From NCBI RefSeq assembly GCF_002556635.1, contig NZ_MWMO01000003.1, positions 62,001-126,000 on the forward strand: a stretch of DNA of 64,000 nt. The letters are read 5' to 3'. Position 1 is the stretch's first letter. Each line of letters starts with the position of its first letter. The notes beneath the pieces were generated by a model. It was not told where the DNA came from. It worked only from the letters and a program-made list of their open reading frames with translations, and did not search any database. Of this stretch, positions 16,894-25,735 are shown piece after piece. The stretch is from Novosphingobium sp. PC22D. Lineage in GTDB: Bacteria; Pseudomonadota; Alphaproteobacteria; Sphingomonadales; Sphingomonadaceae. The position numbers and the translations under genes were made by a program.

Positions 16894-17919
16894 ATGGGAT
16901 ATCGGGTAGCCGTCGTCGGTGCGACCGGAAACGTCGGCCGTGAAATGCTCAACATCCTCGCCGAGCGCGAGTTTCCCTGCGACGAGATCGCCGCGGTGGC
17001 GAGCCCGCGCTCGACCGGCAGCGAAATCGAGTTCGGCGAGACCGGCAAGATGCTCAAGGTCAAGAACATCGAGCATTTCGACTTCACCGGATGGGACATC
17101 GCGCTGTTCGCCGCGGGTTCGGGCCCGACCAAAATCTACGCGCCCAAGGCCGCCTCGCAGGGTTGCGTGGTGATCGACAATTCCTCGCTCTACCGCATGG
17201 AGCCCGACGTTCCGCTGGTCGTGCCAGAGGTGAATCCGGACGCGATCGATGGGTACAAGGCGCGCAACATCATCGCCAATCCCAACTGCTCGACCGCGCA
17301 GATGGTCGTCGCGCTCAAGCCGCTGCACGATGCCGCCGGGATCAAGCGCGTGGTCGTCTCGACCTACCAGTCGACCTCGGGCGCGGGCAAGGCGGGCATG
17401 GACGAGCTGTTCAGCCAGAGCCGCGCGATCTTCGTCGGCGATCCGGTCGAGCCGGTGAAGTTCACCAAGCAGATCGCCTTCAACGTGATCCCGCACATCG
17501 ACGTCTTCCTCGACGACGGCTCGACCAAGGAAGAGTGGAAGATGGTTGTCGAGACCAAGAAGATCCTCGATCCCAAGATCAAGGTGGTGGCGACCTGCGT
17601 GCGTGTGCCCGTCTTCGTCGGCCACTCGGAATCGATCAATCTCGAATTCGAGAAGGAGCTTTCGGCCGAGGCGGCTCAGAACATCCTGCGCGAGGCGCCC
17701 GGTTGCATGCTCGTCGACAAGCGCGAGGACGGCGGATACGTCACGCCGGTCGAATGCGTGGGCGACGGCGCAACCTACATCAGCCGCGTGCGCGAGGACC
17801 CCACGGTCGATAACGGCCTCGTCCTGTGGTGCGTTTCGGACAACCTGCGCAAGGGCGCCGCGCTCAACGCGGTGCAGATCGCCGAGCTGCTCGGGCGCCG
17901 GCACCTCAAGAAGGGCTGA
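16894..17919 (+). CDS. asd: Aspartate-semialdehyde dehydrogenase
   Basis: 341 residues. Reduces aspartyl phosphate to aspartate semialdehyde for lysine, threonine, methionine and diaminopimelate synthesis. NADP fold GATGNVGREML at the N-terminus, catalytic Cys132 in NPNCSTAQ, and the substrate region GHSESINLEF. ATG16894 follows TGGAG; an upstream in-frame extension is not supported. A strong hairpin with a U-run follows the stop (17956-17990). Confidence 0.95.
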   Translation: MGYRVAVVGATGNVGREMLNILAEREFPCDEIAAVASPRSTGSEIEFGETGKMLKVKNIEHFDFTGWDIALFAAGSGPTKIYAPKAASQGCVVIDNSSLYRMEPDVPLVVPEVNPDAIDGYKARNIIANPNCSTAQMVVALKPLHDAAGIKRVVVSTYQSTSGAGKAGMDELFSQSRAIFVGDPVEPVKFTKQIAFNVIPHIDVFLDDGSTKEEWKMVVETKKILDPKIKVVATCVRVPVFVGHSESINLEFEKELSAEAAQNILREAPGCMLVDKREDGGYVTPVECVGDGATYISRVREDPTVDNGLVLWCVSDNLRKGAALNAVQIAELLGRRHLKKG

Positions 17920-17955
17920 TTGCCGCTAGGCAGTCCCGCTCAGTTGTGAGACACG

Positions 17956-17990
17956 AACTCCCGGCGATCGCCAAGATCGTTGGGAGTTTT
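17956..17990 (+). terminator. Terminator-like hairpin that also covers the next gene's ribosome binding site
   Basis: AACTCCC (17956-17962), GG and CGATC pair with GATCG, TT and GGGAGTT (17982-17988) through 14 pairs including two G-U, with a 5-nt GCCAA loop, followed by TTTT. It is well placed to terminate asd. The 3' arm contains GGGAG, the only Shine-Dalgarno sequence for the ATG at 17994, so in any read-through transcript that site would be masked. Confidence 0.7.
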
Positions 17991-17993
17991 CTT

Positions 17994-18662
17994 ATGGCGG
18001 AACGCGATTGGTTGCGTCGTTACAACGGGTTTGCTGTCGCCGTGCTTCTGACGCTCGGCATCATCTTTGCCGCGTTCGTGGTTTTTGTTTCTGCCCAGAG
18101 CTATTTCGCGGAGCGCCGGTTGGCGACCGTGGGCGCGGAACTCTCGGACGCAAAAGAGCCCGCTGGTCAGGAGTTGAGCAGCAGGCGCGGCCCGATCGTG
18201 CTCTACGATGAGCCCGGCGAGGCGGCCGACGCGCGCCAGAACCTGCGCTTCGTCGAAATGAAGACCGGGCGATCGGCCGCGTTCGCCGACGATCCCGAGA
18301 CTCAGGTCTATGCTGGGACGATCCTGAGCCGCTACGCCGACGACCGGGCGCCATCGTCTGGATACATCGGTCTCGTGAAGACGGGCACCAAGCAAGACAA
18401 GCCGATTTTCGAGGCGAGACTGATCCGCTTTTCGGACATGAAGCGCTTTGTCGTCGCGCATGATATCGCCGCGCTGGATGCCCCGACGATGGTCGGAACG
18501 AACCAGGTTGGCGTCGTCGTATGGGACCAGCAGAACAGGGGGCAATGGCTGCTGTTCGACATCGACAAGGGCGAGACGGTCGACCGGTCGGACATCGATG
18601 CCCGTTCGATGCCTTCGCATGCCAAGGCCGCTGAAGGGGCTCCGAAGGCCCGCTTCTACTGA
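17994..18662 (+). CDS. Membrane-anchored protein of unknown function
   Basis: 222 residues. One N-terminal membrane helix (about residues 13-35, AVAVLLTLGIIFAAFVVFV) leaves the rest probably in the periplasm; no other domain is recognised. The soluble part has repeated beta-rich stretches (GPIVLYDEP, QVYAGTILSRY, VGVVVWDQQNRGQWLLFDID). Start ATG17994 has GGGAG 7 nt upstream, but that site lies inside a terminator hairpin. It stands between asd and a DUF4336 gene with 54 nt to the latter. Confidence 0.55.
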   Translation: MAERDWLRRYNGFAVAVLLTLGIIFAAFVVFVSAQSYFAERRLATVGAELSDAKEPAGQELSSRRGPIVLYDEPGEAADARQNLRFVEMKTGRSAAFADDPETQVYAGTILSRYADDRAPSSGYIGLVKTGTKQDKPIFEARLIRFSDMKRFVVAHDIAALDAPTMVGTNQVGVVVWDQQNRGQWLLFDIDKGETVDRSDIDARSMPSHAKAAEGAPKARFY

Positions 18663-18716
18663 CGGCATCTCGCCGTCCGTCAAGATCTTGCCATTCCGGC
18701 ATGGCATCCTTGGCGG

Positions 18717-19445
18717 ATGCAGACCTATGAACCGCTCAACACGCTCAAGCCCTTCGGCGAGGGCCTGTGGATCGTCGACGGGCCGTTGATCCGGATGGAC
18801 CTCGGGCCCTTCAAGGTGCCGTTTCCCACGCGAATGTGCGTCGCTCGCCTCGCCGACGGCGGGCTGTGGGTCCATTCGCCGATCGCGCCCGACGAAGGCC
18901 TGTTCGAACAGATCGACGCGCTGGGACCTGTCGCACATCTCGTCGCGCCCAACTCGATCCACTACTGGTACATGGCCGACTGGCTCGCACGCTATCCCGA
19001 GGCGCGCAGCCATGCGGTTGCCGACCTGGTGACCTGCGCCAAGCGACCCTTCCGGATCGACGACCCGCTCGATGAACCACGTCCGCGCGCCTGGGATGGC
19101 GAGATCGACTGGCTGCTCGTGCCGGGCACCAAGGTGAACGAGGCCGTGTTCTTCCATCGCGCGTCGCGCACTGTTCTGCTCGCCGACCTGATCGAGAACT
19201 TCGAGGGCAGGAAGGTCGACAACCCCTTGCTGCGCGTCCTGATCCGCCTGGCGGGCGGGATGGACCCCGATGGCAAGGTGCCGATCGACTTGCGGCTCAC
19301 CTTCTGGCCGAAGCGTGCCGATGTGCGCCGTCGGATCGCACAGGCCGTCGCCTGGGAGCCCGAGCGTGTCGTCATGGCGCACGGGAGGCCCTACGAAGCC
19401 AACGGTGCGGACGAGATGCGCCGCGCTTTTCGCTGGGCGCTCTGA
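18717..19445 (+). CDS. DUF4336 family protein, metallo-beta-lactamase-like fold
   Basis: 242 residues, soluble. The start YEPLNTLKPFGEGLWIVDGPLIRMDLGPFKVPFPTRM and later VAPNSIHYWYMADWLARYPEA and LADLIENFEG fit the DUF4336 family, a divergent metallo-beta-lactamase-like group that lacks a complete HxHxDH motif (here N-S-I-H-Y-W-Y). Activity is unknown. It is followed within 40 nt by a GFA-family gene and probably shares a transcript with it and the hydrolase at 19925. Confidence 0.65.
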   Translation: MQTYEPLNTLKPFGEGLWIVDGPLIRMDLGPFKVPFPTRMCVARLADGGLWVHSPIAPDEGLFEQIDALGPVAHLVAPNSIHYWYMADWLARYPEARSHAVADLVTCAKRPFRIDDPLDEPRPRAWDGEIDWLLVPGTKVNEAVFFHRASRTVLLADLIENFEGRKVDNPLLRVLIRLAGGMDPDGKVPIDLRLTFWPKRADVRRRIAQAVAWEPERVVMAHGRPYEANGADEMRRAFRWAL

Positions 19446-19484
19446 CGGTTGCGCCGTGCGGCGCTCGCGCTAGGGTGCGCGCCC

Positions 19485-19928
19485 ATGACCAGAACCCTGA
19501 CCGGCGGCTGCCAGTGCGGCCGGATTCGCTATACCGCAAGGCTCGAGAACGATGACGCGGGGCTGTGCCATTGCGCGATGTGCCGCAAGGCGACCGGGGG
19601 CATCGCCGGCACCTTCGTCGAGGTCGCGACCGACGCGGTGACCTGGGACCACGAGCCCGACGCCTACGACAGTTCGCCGATCGCGCAGCGTCTGTTCTGC
19701 GGCCGCTGTGGCTCGCCGCTCGGCTGGCGGCCGCGCAAGGGCGAGCGCATGGACCTGATGGTCGGCGGATTCGACGATCCCTCGCGCTTCCGGCCCGTCG
19801 CGCATGCCGGCGCGGAGCGGATCATCGAGGCCTGGCTCGATACGAGCGCGCTTCCGCGGTACGAAACCACTGCGATCGCCTCGACCGTAGCGCTGTGGAA
19901 GGACGCCGGGCGCGAGGTGCCCGAATGA
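19485..19928 (+). CDS. GFA family zinc-binding protein
   Basis: 147 residues of the glutathione-dependent formaldehyde-activating (GFA/CENP-V) fold. Zinc ligands are visible as CQC (Cys9, Cys11), CHC..C (Cys28, Cys30, Cys33) and a later CGRCG. Some members bind S-hydroxymethylglutathione; most are uncharacterised, so the substrate cannot be named. The stop overlaps the next start (ATGA), indicating coupling with the hydrolase. Confidence 0.8.
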   Translation: MTRTLTGGCQCGRIRYTARLENDDAGLCHCAMCRKATGGIAGTFVEVATDAVTWDHEPDAYDSSPIAQRLFCGRCGSPLGWRPRKGERMDLMVGGFDDPSRFRPVAHAGAERIIEAWLDTSALPRYETTAIASTVALWKDAGREVPE

Positions 19929-20680
19929 GCGATCTGCGCACCGAGAGCCTCGAAGGCTGGGGCGGCACGCTGCTCGCGGTTCATCGGCTCGGCGCGGGCA
20001 GGCCGGTCCTGCTGCTCCACGGCCTGTTCTCCAGCGCCGAGGTCAACTGGATCAAGTTCGGCCACGCCCAGCGCCTCGCCGACGCCGGGTTCGAGGCGAT
20101 CATGCCCGATTTGCGCGCGCATGGGCAGAGCGCCGCGCCGCATGAGCCCGAGGCCTATCCCGAGGACGTGCTCGTCAAGGACGCCTTCGCGCTCGCCGCG
20201 GCGCTGGGGCTCGACGACTTCGACTTGTGCGGCTTTTCGCTCGGCGCGCGCACCGTGGTCCGCGCGGTGGTCGCCGGGATGGCGCCGCGGAGACTGGTGA
20301 TCGCGGGCATGGGTATCGAGGGGCTCGACAACTGGGCGCGGCGCAGCGCCTTCTTCATCGACGCGATCGACCGTTTCGACGAGATCAAGCGCGGCGACCG
20401 GGCCTATTTCGCCCAGGCCTTCATGAAAACGCAGAAGGTGGACCGCGTGGCGGCGCGGCTGCTGCTCCAGTCGGTCGACGATACCAAGGCGGAGGACATC
20501 GCGCGGATTACCGTGCCCACGCTCGTCGTCTGCGGCGACGAGGATCAGGACAACGGCTCCGCCCCGAGGTTGGCCCAGGCCCTTCCGAATGGCCGCTATG
20601 CCGAGGTGCCCGGCACGCACATGTCGTCGGTGACGCAGCGGCAACTGGGCGAGGCCATCGTCGATTTTCTCGCGGCTTGA
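19925..20680 (+). CDS. Alpha/beta hydrolase
   Basis: 251 residues with the complete fold pattern: oxyanion region LLLHGLFSS, nucleophile Ser105 in GFSLGAR, acid in VCGDEDQDN and catalytic His in PGTHMSS. No signal peptide, so it is cytoplasmic. The lid region is small. Substrate unknown; esterase or C-C hydrolase activity is possible. It overlaps the GFA gene by 4 nt and precedes the M2 peptidase by 65 nt. Confidence 0.8.
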   Translation: MSDLRTESLEGWGGTLLAVHRLGAGRPVLLLHGLFSSAEVNWIKFGHAQRLADAGFEAIMPDLRAHGQSAAPHEPEAYPEDVLVKDAFALAAALGLDDFDLCGFSLGARTVVRAVVAGMAPRRLVIAGMGIEGLDNWARRSAFFIDAIDRFDEIKRGDRAYFAQAFMKTQKVDRVAARLLLQSVDDTKAEDIARITVPTLVVCGDEDQDNGSAPRLAQALPNGRYAEVPGTHMSSVTQRQLGEAIVDFLAA

Positions 20681-20745
20681 CCGGCTCGCCCGGTCCCTCC
20701 AACCATCGGGCATCCACAGTACCCAGTAAACGGGATGCCAATACC

Positions 20746-22560
20746 ATGACCAAGCCTATCATTTCGCTGGCCGCGCTCGCCGGGGCGCTCGCCGCCACGC
20801 CCGCATGGGCCGACGCTGCCGACGCCGACAGGCCCGACGCGAAGACCTTCGTCGAACAGGCCGAGGCCGAATACGGCCGCAAGCTAGTGGCGCAGGCGCA
20901 CGCCGACTGGGTCTACCAGACCTATATCAACCACGACTCGGAGATCCTTTCCTCGAACGCGGGGGCGGACGTCACCAAGTTCAACGTCGATACCGCGCTG
21001 AAAGCCGCCGAGTACGTCGGGCAGGAGGGGCTGTCCTACGACGTTTCCCGCAAGCTCAACCGGATGCGCACGCTGATCGTGCTGCCCGCGCCGACCACGC
21101 CCGGCGCGGCCGAGCAGGTCTCGAGCCTCAACGCCAAGCTCCAGGGCATCTACGGCGCGGGCAAGGGCACTCTGAACGGCCAGCCGATCAGCGGCAGCGA
21201 CATCGAGGCGGCGATGGGCACCAACCGCAATCCGGTCGAACTCGCCGAGATGTGGACGAGCTGGCACGACAACGTCGGCGCGCCGATGAAGGCGGACTAC
21301 GCGAAGATGACCGCGCTCGCCAACGAGGGGGCGAAGGAGCTCGGCTACGCCGATGTCGGTGCGCTGTGGCGCTCGAACTACGACATGAGCCCGGAAGAGT
21401 TCGCCGAGCTGACCGAGAAGCTGTGGCAGGAAGTCAAGCCGCTCTACGACCAGCTCCACTGCTACACGCGCACCAAGCTCAACGAGAAGTACGGCGACGC
21501 GGTCCAGCCCGCGACCGGCCCGATCCGCGCCGACCTGCTCGGCAACATGTGGGCGCAGGAGTGGGGCAACATCTACGATATCGTCGCGCCCGAAGGGGCG
21601 GGCGATCTCGGCTACGACGTCGGCGAGCTGCTCAAGGCGAAGGGTTACGATCCGCTCAGGATGGTGAAGGCGGGCGAGGCTTTCTATTCCTCGCTCGGTT
21701 TCGAGGAGTTGCCCGAAACCTTCTGGGAACGCTCGCAATTCGTGAAGCCACGCGATCGCGAGGTGATCTGCCACGCCTCGGCCTGGGACGTCGACAACCT
21801 CGATGACCTGCGGATCAAGATGTGCATCAAGGTGAACTCGGACGATTTCACCACGATCCACCACGAGCTTGGCCACAACTACTACCAGCGCGCCTACAAC
21901 AAGCAGCCGACCTACTATCTGGATGGCGCCAACGACGGCTTCCACGAGGCGATCGGCGACACCATGGCGCTTTCGATCACGCCGCAGTACCTCGTCGACA
22001 TCGGCCTGCTCGACAAGGCGCAGGTGCCCGGCGCGGACAAGGACACCGGCCTGCTGCTGCGCCAGGCGATGGACAAGGTGGCGTTCCTGCCGTTCGGCCT
22101 GCTGATCGACCGCTGGCGCTGGAAGGTCTTCGCGGGCGAGATCCAGCCCGCCGACTACAACAAGGCCTGGACGCGGATGCGCCTCGAATATCAGGGCATC
22201 GTCCCGCCCGCCGAGCGCGGCCCCGATGCCTTCGATCCGGGCGCCAAATATCACGTGGCGGCGGTGGTGCCCTACACCCGCTATTTCCTCGCGCGCGTGC
22301 TGCAGTTCCAGTTCTACGAGGCCGCGTGCAAGCAGGCGGGCTGGAAGGGCCCGCTTCACCGCTGCAGCTTCTACGGCAACGAGAAAGTCGGCGAGAAGCT
22401 CAACGCCATGCTCGAAATGGGCGCGAGCAAGCCCTGGCCTGACGCGCTGAAAGCCTTCACCGGCAGCCGCGAGATGAGCGGCAAGCCGATGCTGCGCTAT
22501 TTCGCGCCGCTCTCGGCCTGGCTCAAGAAGCAGAACGCGGGCAAGACCTGCGGCTGGTGA
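20746..22560 (+). CDS. M2 family peptidyl-dipeptidase (ACE homologue)
   Basis: 604 residues, exported through a signal peptide ending AWA. Zinc motif HELGH at residues 373-377, followed by the third-ligand region GFHEAIGDTMALS, characteristic of angiotensin-converting-enzyme-type peptidases that release C-terminal dipeptides. The NYYQRAYN and KYHVAAVVPYTRYF segments of the family are also present. It probably acts in the periplasm on short peptides, together with the DPP IV-like and M1 enzymes in this window. Start ATG20746 at a clean signal sequence; the reading frame extending upstream overlaps the hydrolase gene. Confidence 0.9.
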   Translation: MTKPIISLAALAGALAATPAWADAADADRPDAKTFVEQAEAEYGRKLVAQAHADWVYQTYINHDSEILSSNAGADVTKFNVDTALKAAEYVGQEGLSYDVSRKLNRMRTLIVLPAPTTPGAAEQVSSLNAKLQGIYGAGKGTLNGQPISGSDIEAAMGTNRNPVELAEMWTSWHDNVGAPMKADYAKMTALANEGAKELGYADVGALWRSNYDMSPEEFAELTEKLWQEVKPLYDQLHCYTRTKLNEKYGDAVQPATGPIRADLLGNMWAQEWGNIYDIVAPEGAGDLGYDVGELLKAKGYDPLRMVKAGEAFYSSLGFEELPETFWERSQFVKPRDREVICHASAWDVDNLDDLRIKMCIKVNSDDFTTIHHELGHNYYQRAYNKQPTYYLDGANDGFHEAIGDTMALSITPQYLVDIGLLDKAQVPGADKDTGLLLRQAMDKVAFLPFGLLIDRWRWKVFAGEIQPADYNKAWTRMRLEYQGIVPPAERGPDAFDPGAKYHVAAVVPYTRYFLARVLQFQFYEAACKQAGWKGPLHRCSFYGNEKVGEKLNAMLEMGASKPWPDALKAFTGSREMSGKPMLRYFAPLSAWLKKQNAGKTCGW

Positions 22561-22799
22561 CGCGCGGGGCGGCGGGCGATCAGCCGCTTCGCCGCCCGCG
22601 TCCGAACCTCACGAAATTGGTCGATCTGGCGCAGGTTGAAACTTGCCACCAGTCGCGTGATTTCAAGATGTTACGGCGCGCCGATCTTCACGCGCGAGGA
22701 CGCGGAAAAGTGACGATGTCGAGGAGCCGGGAGCGCGGTGCGCCCCGGCTTCCCGTCTGTCATCGGGCGCGCGGGCAGGAAAGACCCGCGCCGCGCCGA

Positions 22800-23105
22800 T
22801 TACTTGGTCGCTTCTTCCTCGTGGCCGGCGATGTCGCCTTCCTGGAAGAGATATTCGCTGAGCTGGCTGTTGAAGCACTCGTCATTGCGGCGTAGCCATT
22901 CGAGCACCATCGCCGCGTGTTCGATTTCCTCGCGCATGTTGTGCAGCAGGATCGCCTTGAGCGCCTCGTCGTCGCAATCGTCGGCGCGCTGGCGATACCA
23001 GTCGGCGGCCTCCAATTCCTCCATCAGCGAGACGATCGCCTGGTGCATCGCGAGCGTCTTCGCACTCAGGCGTTCGCGGGGGGCGTGGAGACCTTCACTC
23101 GACAT
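22800..23105 (-). CDS. Ferritin-like protein of the encapsulated-ferritin (EncFtn) type
   Basis: 101 residues, two long helices. The motif EELEAADWYRQR (residues 29-40) and REEIEHAAMVLEWLRR (58-73) closely match EncFtn, whose iron ligands Glu32, Glu62 and His65 (Rhodospirillum rubrum numbering) correspond to Glu30, Glu60 and His63 here. EncFtn proteins form decameric ferroxidases usually packed into an encapsulin shell. No encapsulin gene lies in this window, and the C-terminus (GDIAGHEEEATK) shows no obvious shell-targeting peptide. A minus-strand AAGGAA precedes the ATG. Confidence 0.75.
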   Translation of the reverse strand: MSSEGLHAPRERLSAKTLAMHQAIVSLMEELEAADWYRQRADDCDDEALKAILLHNMREEIEHAAMVLEWLRRNDECFNSQLSEYLFQEGDIAGHEEEATK

Positions 23106-23390
23106 CGGCAGTTCCTTCGCGGTTGTTGTGGGGTTGTGCTGTCATGGTACCCTGCGAATGGGGCGAGCCAGAGCCTAGAGGCGCTTTGTCGCCTTGTGAA
23201 CTCTTGGGATGGCGTGGGGGCTGGTTTGGGCCGGTAGGCGACTGTCCGGTTCGGAGTGCAGGGTGGCAATATCCCGCCGTTCCCAGCGTAATTATATCAC
23301 TCGACCGCATGCGCCGTCTTCGTCGAAATTAGATGTTTCGAAGATCGTGGGATTTGAGCTACGCCACAAAGGATAGCCGATCCCGTAACC

Positions 23391-24008
23391 TTGTCAGTTT
23401 CTATTTTAGCGTTGAGCATTTCTGGTGTGACGGCTTGGCTGACGCTGCTTCGTCGAGGCACGGTTAGAATGACGCAACCAACAGTGGTCTTCTTTGGTCC
23501 AGATGCGCTCCGCGCTGATAAACTGAGCCCTCCACCCAAAATTTATCTGCGAGCCTTGTTGTTCTCGACTTCGAAGCGCGGCCGCGTAGTCGAAAGCATG
23601 CACGCGGCTTTACACCGCAACGAATCACATCAAAACTTCAATATCTGGGTTCATGGAGATGATAAGCTTGTTCGGGGCAGCGGGCTTTTTGTCGGCGAAA
23701 CAGGAGTTGCAGCGAATCATCACTTCCTAACTCCAAAGGATGGATGCTCTTTCCAGTTTATCGCTGGAAAGTATCATCTGAAGGTCTATGCGCGCCTCCT
23801 TGGCGACCGCGAGCCCAAGCTATTGCTCAGTCAAGAATTTGAAATTTCTCCTGATCTTGCTGCATCGTTGCATTTGCCGGGGGCTGGGCTCTATTTTGAT
23901 TGGGGGCCGGACTCGTCCAGATATTTGCCGCACGTGGAGCAGCGTCCGCCAACTCCAGATCCAGCGAAATTCCTTGAGGCGTTGGCACTCGCCGGTCGCG
24001 ATGAATGA
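23391..24008 (+). CDS. Unknown protein with N-terminal membrane segment, AT-rich gene
   Basis: 205 residues if read from TTG23391: one short hydrophobic segment (residues ~3-19), then a soluble domain beginning MTQPTVVFFGPDAL and containing IWVHGDDKLVRGSGLFVG and GVAANHHFLTPKDG. I recall similar uncharacterised proteins in scattered proteobacteria with a longer membrane-anchored N-terminus, so this copy may be shortened; an ATG at 23469 would remove the helix entirely. The gene and its flanks are visibly richer in A and T than neighbours and use rarer codons, suggesting transfer. No partner gene is evident. Confidence 0.5.
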   Translation: MSVSILALSISGVTAWLTLLRRGTVRMTQPTVVFFGPDALRADKLSPPPKIYLRALLFSTSKRGRVVESMHAALHRNESHQNFNIWVHGDDKLVRGSGLFVGETGVAANHHFLTPKDGCSFQFIAGKYHLKVYARLLGDREPKLLLSQEFEISPDLAASLHLPGAGLYFDWGPDSSRYLPHVEQRPPTPDPAKFLEALALAGRDE

Positions 24009-24177
24009 GTACGGTTGCGACAAAATCGGTGCCATGTGCCGCACCCAACCTTTGCGGCCAACGCAAATCAAGCGGTCAGGTTTCGGGGGCGCCATTTCAG
24101 ATATCGAGTGACCGACAAGGGCGCTAACCAGGCGCAACGCTCGGGGGCTACATCATCTGCAACCTGTCCCCCACCCC

Positions 24178-25611
24178 CTACCGAAACGGCGGCTCGTTGA
24201 ACGCCCGCAATTTCCGTGAATGCAGACGCGCGCCTTCCTCGCGCAGGAGTTCGCAGGTCTTGATGCCGATCTTGAGGTGCGCGCCGATCGCCTCCTCGTA
24301 GAAGCGGTTGGCCTGCCCCGGCAGCTTGAGTTCGCCGTGAAGCGGCTTGTCCGAGACGCACAGCAGGGTGCCGTAGGGCACGCGGAACCGGAAGCCCTGG
24401 GCGCTGATCGTCGCGCTCTCCATGTCGATGGCGATCGCGCGCGACTGGCTGAAGCGCCGGGCCGAGGCGGCGTAGCGCAGTTCCCAGTTGCGGTCGTCGG
24501 TCGTGACCACGGTGCCGGTGCGCATGCGCTTTTTCAGGTCCATTCCGCCCGCGCCGCTTACGTCCTCGGCTGCCTTCGCCAGCGCCTGCTGCACCTCGGC
24601 GATCGCGGGCAGAGGGATCTCGGGCGGAAGGACATGGTCGAGCACATGGTCGTCGCGCAGATAGGCATGGGCGAGCACGTAATCGCCGATCTTCTGCGAA
24701 TCGCGCAGGCCGCCGCAGTGGCCGATCATCAGCCAGGTCTCGGGGCGGAGCACCGCGAGGTGGTCGGTGATCGTCTTGGCGTTCGAGGGGCCGACGCCGA
24801 TGTTGACCAGCGTGATCCCCGAGCGGTCCTCGCGCATCAAGTGGTAGGCGGGCATCTGGTGACGCCGCCAGGCGGTGTCCGAAAGCCGCGCGCGCGCCTG
24901 GTCGCTGCTCGCATCGACATAGAGGCCGCCCGCGCCCGAGAGCGCGACGTTGCTGTCGGTGCCGACCTGCCGACCCGCCCAGTCGACGAACCCGTCGACG
25001 TAGCGATGGTAATTGGTGAACAGGACGTAGCGCTGGAAGTGCTCGGGCGGAGTGCCGGTGTAGTGGGCAAGCCGGGCGAGGCTGAAATCGGTGCGCAGGC
25101 CATCGAACAGCGCCAGCGGGATCGGATCGTCGGGGCCGGTAATGTCGATTCCGTCGGCCAGTTCGTCGCCGATCATAGCGAGTTCGGTGGCGGGAAAGTG
25201 CGCCGCTAGCTCGGCGGGCGTGACTTGTCCCAGTCCCTCGCCGCCATCGAGCACGTAGGCGAAGGGCATCTCCTGCGCCGAGCGGCCGGCCTCGATCACG
25301 ATCTGGTAATTCTCGGTGAGCAGCTTGAGCTGTTCGCGGATGTAGTCTGCGAAGAAGCGCGGGCGGGTGACGGTGGTGGTGTAGAGCCCGTCATGCGTGA
25401 GGCGGCCGAACGAATGCAGCAGTTCGGGGCGCCGCTCGTCGCCGTCATAGCGGATGCGCAGTTCGGGATAGCACCAGGCCCGCTCGGCCCGGCGCAAGGG
25501 TGGGGGCGGCGTACCGTGTTCGGCGAAAAGGGCGATGTCTGAACGAAGCGTGGCGACGGTTTCGTCGTAAAGGCGGACCAATTCCGCGATGACGTGTTCA
25601 ATCGTTTCCAT
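24178..25611 (-). CDS. amn: AMP nucleosidase
   Basis: 477 residues. Hydrolyses AMP to adenine and ribose 5-phosphate, controlling adenylate pools. An N-terminal AMP-nucleosidase-specific domain (to about residue 190) precedes a phosphorylase-type domain with TLVNIGVGPSNAKTITDHLAVLRPETWLMIGHCGGLRDSQKIGD-like segments and the nucleoside-binding IAIDMESATISAQGFRFRVPYGTLLCVSDKPLHGE region. Length and order fit Amn rather than MTA/SAH nucleosidase. It is transcribed alone, divergent from the serine hydrolase at 25736. Confidence 0.93.
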   Translation of the reverse strand: METIEHVIAELVRLYDETVATLRSDIALFAEHGTPPPPLRRAERAWCYPELRIRYDGDERRPELLHSFGRLTHDGLYTTTVTRPRFFADYIREQLKLLTENYQIVIEAGRSAQEMPFAYVLDGGEGLGQVTPAELAAHFPATELAMIGDELADGIDITGPDDPIPLALFDGLRTDFSLARLAHYTGTPPEHFQRYVLFTNYHRYVDGFVDWAGRQVGTDSNVALSGAGGLYVDASSDQARARLSDTAWRRHQMPAYHLMREDRSGITLVNIGVGPSNAKTITDHLAVLRPETWLMIGHCGGLRDSQKIGDYVLAHAYLRDDHVLDHVLPPEIPLPAIAEVQQALAKAAEDVSGAGGMDLKKRMRTGTVVTTDDRNWELRYAASARRFSQSRAIAIDMESATISAQGFRFRVPYGTLLCVSDKPLHGELKLPGQANRFYEEAIGAHLKIGIKTCELLREEGARLHSRKLRAFNEPPFR

Positions 25612-25735
25612 CGCCGTGTCCTATAGATCGATGGAGCCAATGCAAGCCATGCCCGGCCGGCAAGAAATCGGTCGCCACGAATGCCGGTCCATGCAAGGTT
25701 GGTCTCGACTGTGGGAGCGGAACAGAGGGGTGGCT

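Noticed and set aside
18717..19445. DUF4336 protein as an active metallo-beta-lactamase
   Set aside because: No complete HxHxDH metal motif could be found.
22769..22791. GCGCGGG/CCCGCGC hairpin after the ferritin-like gene as terminator
   Set aside because: Seven-bp stem without any U-run on the minus strand; too weak to list as a feature.
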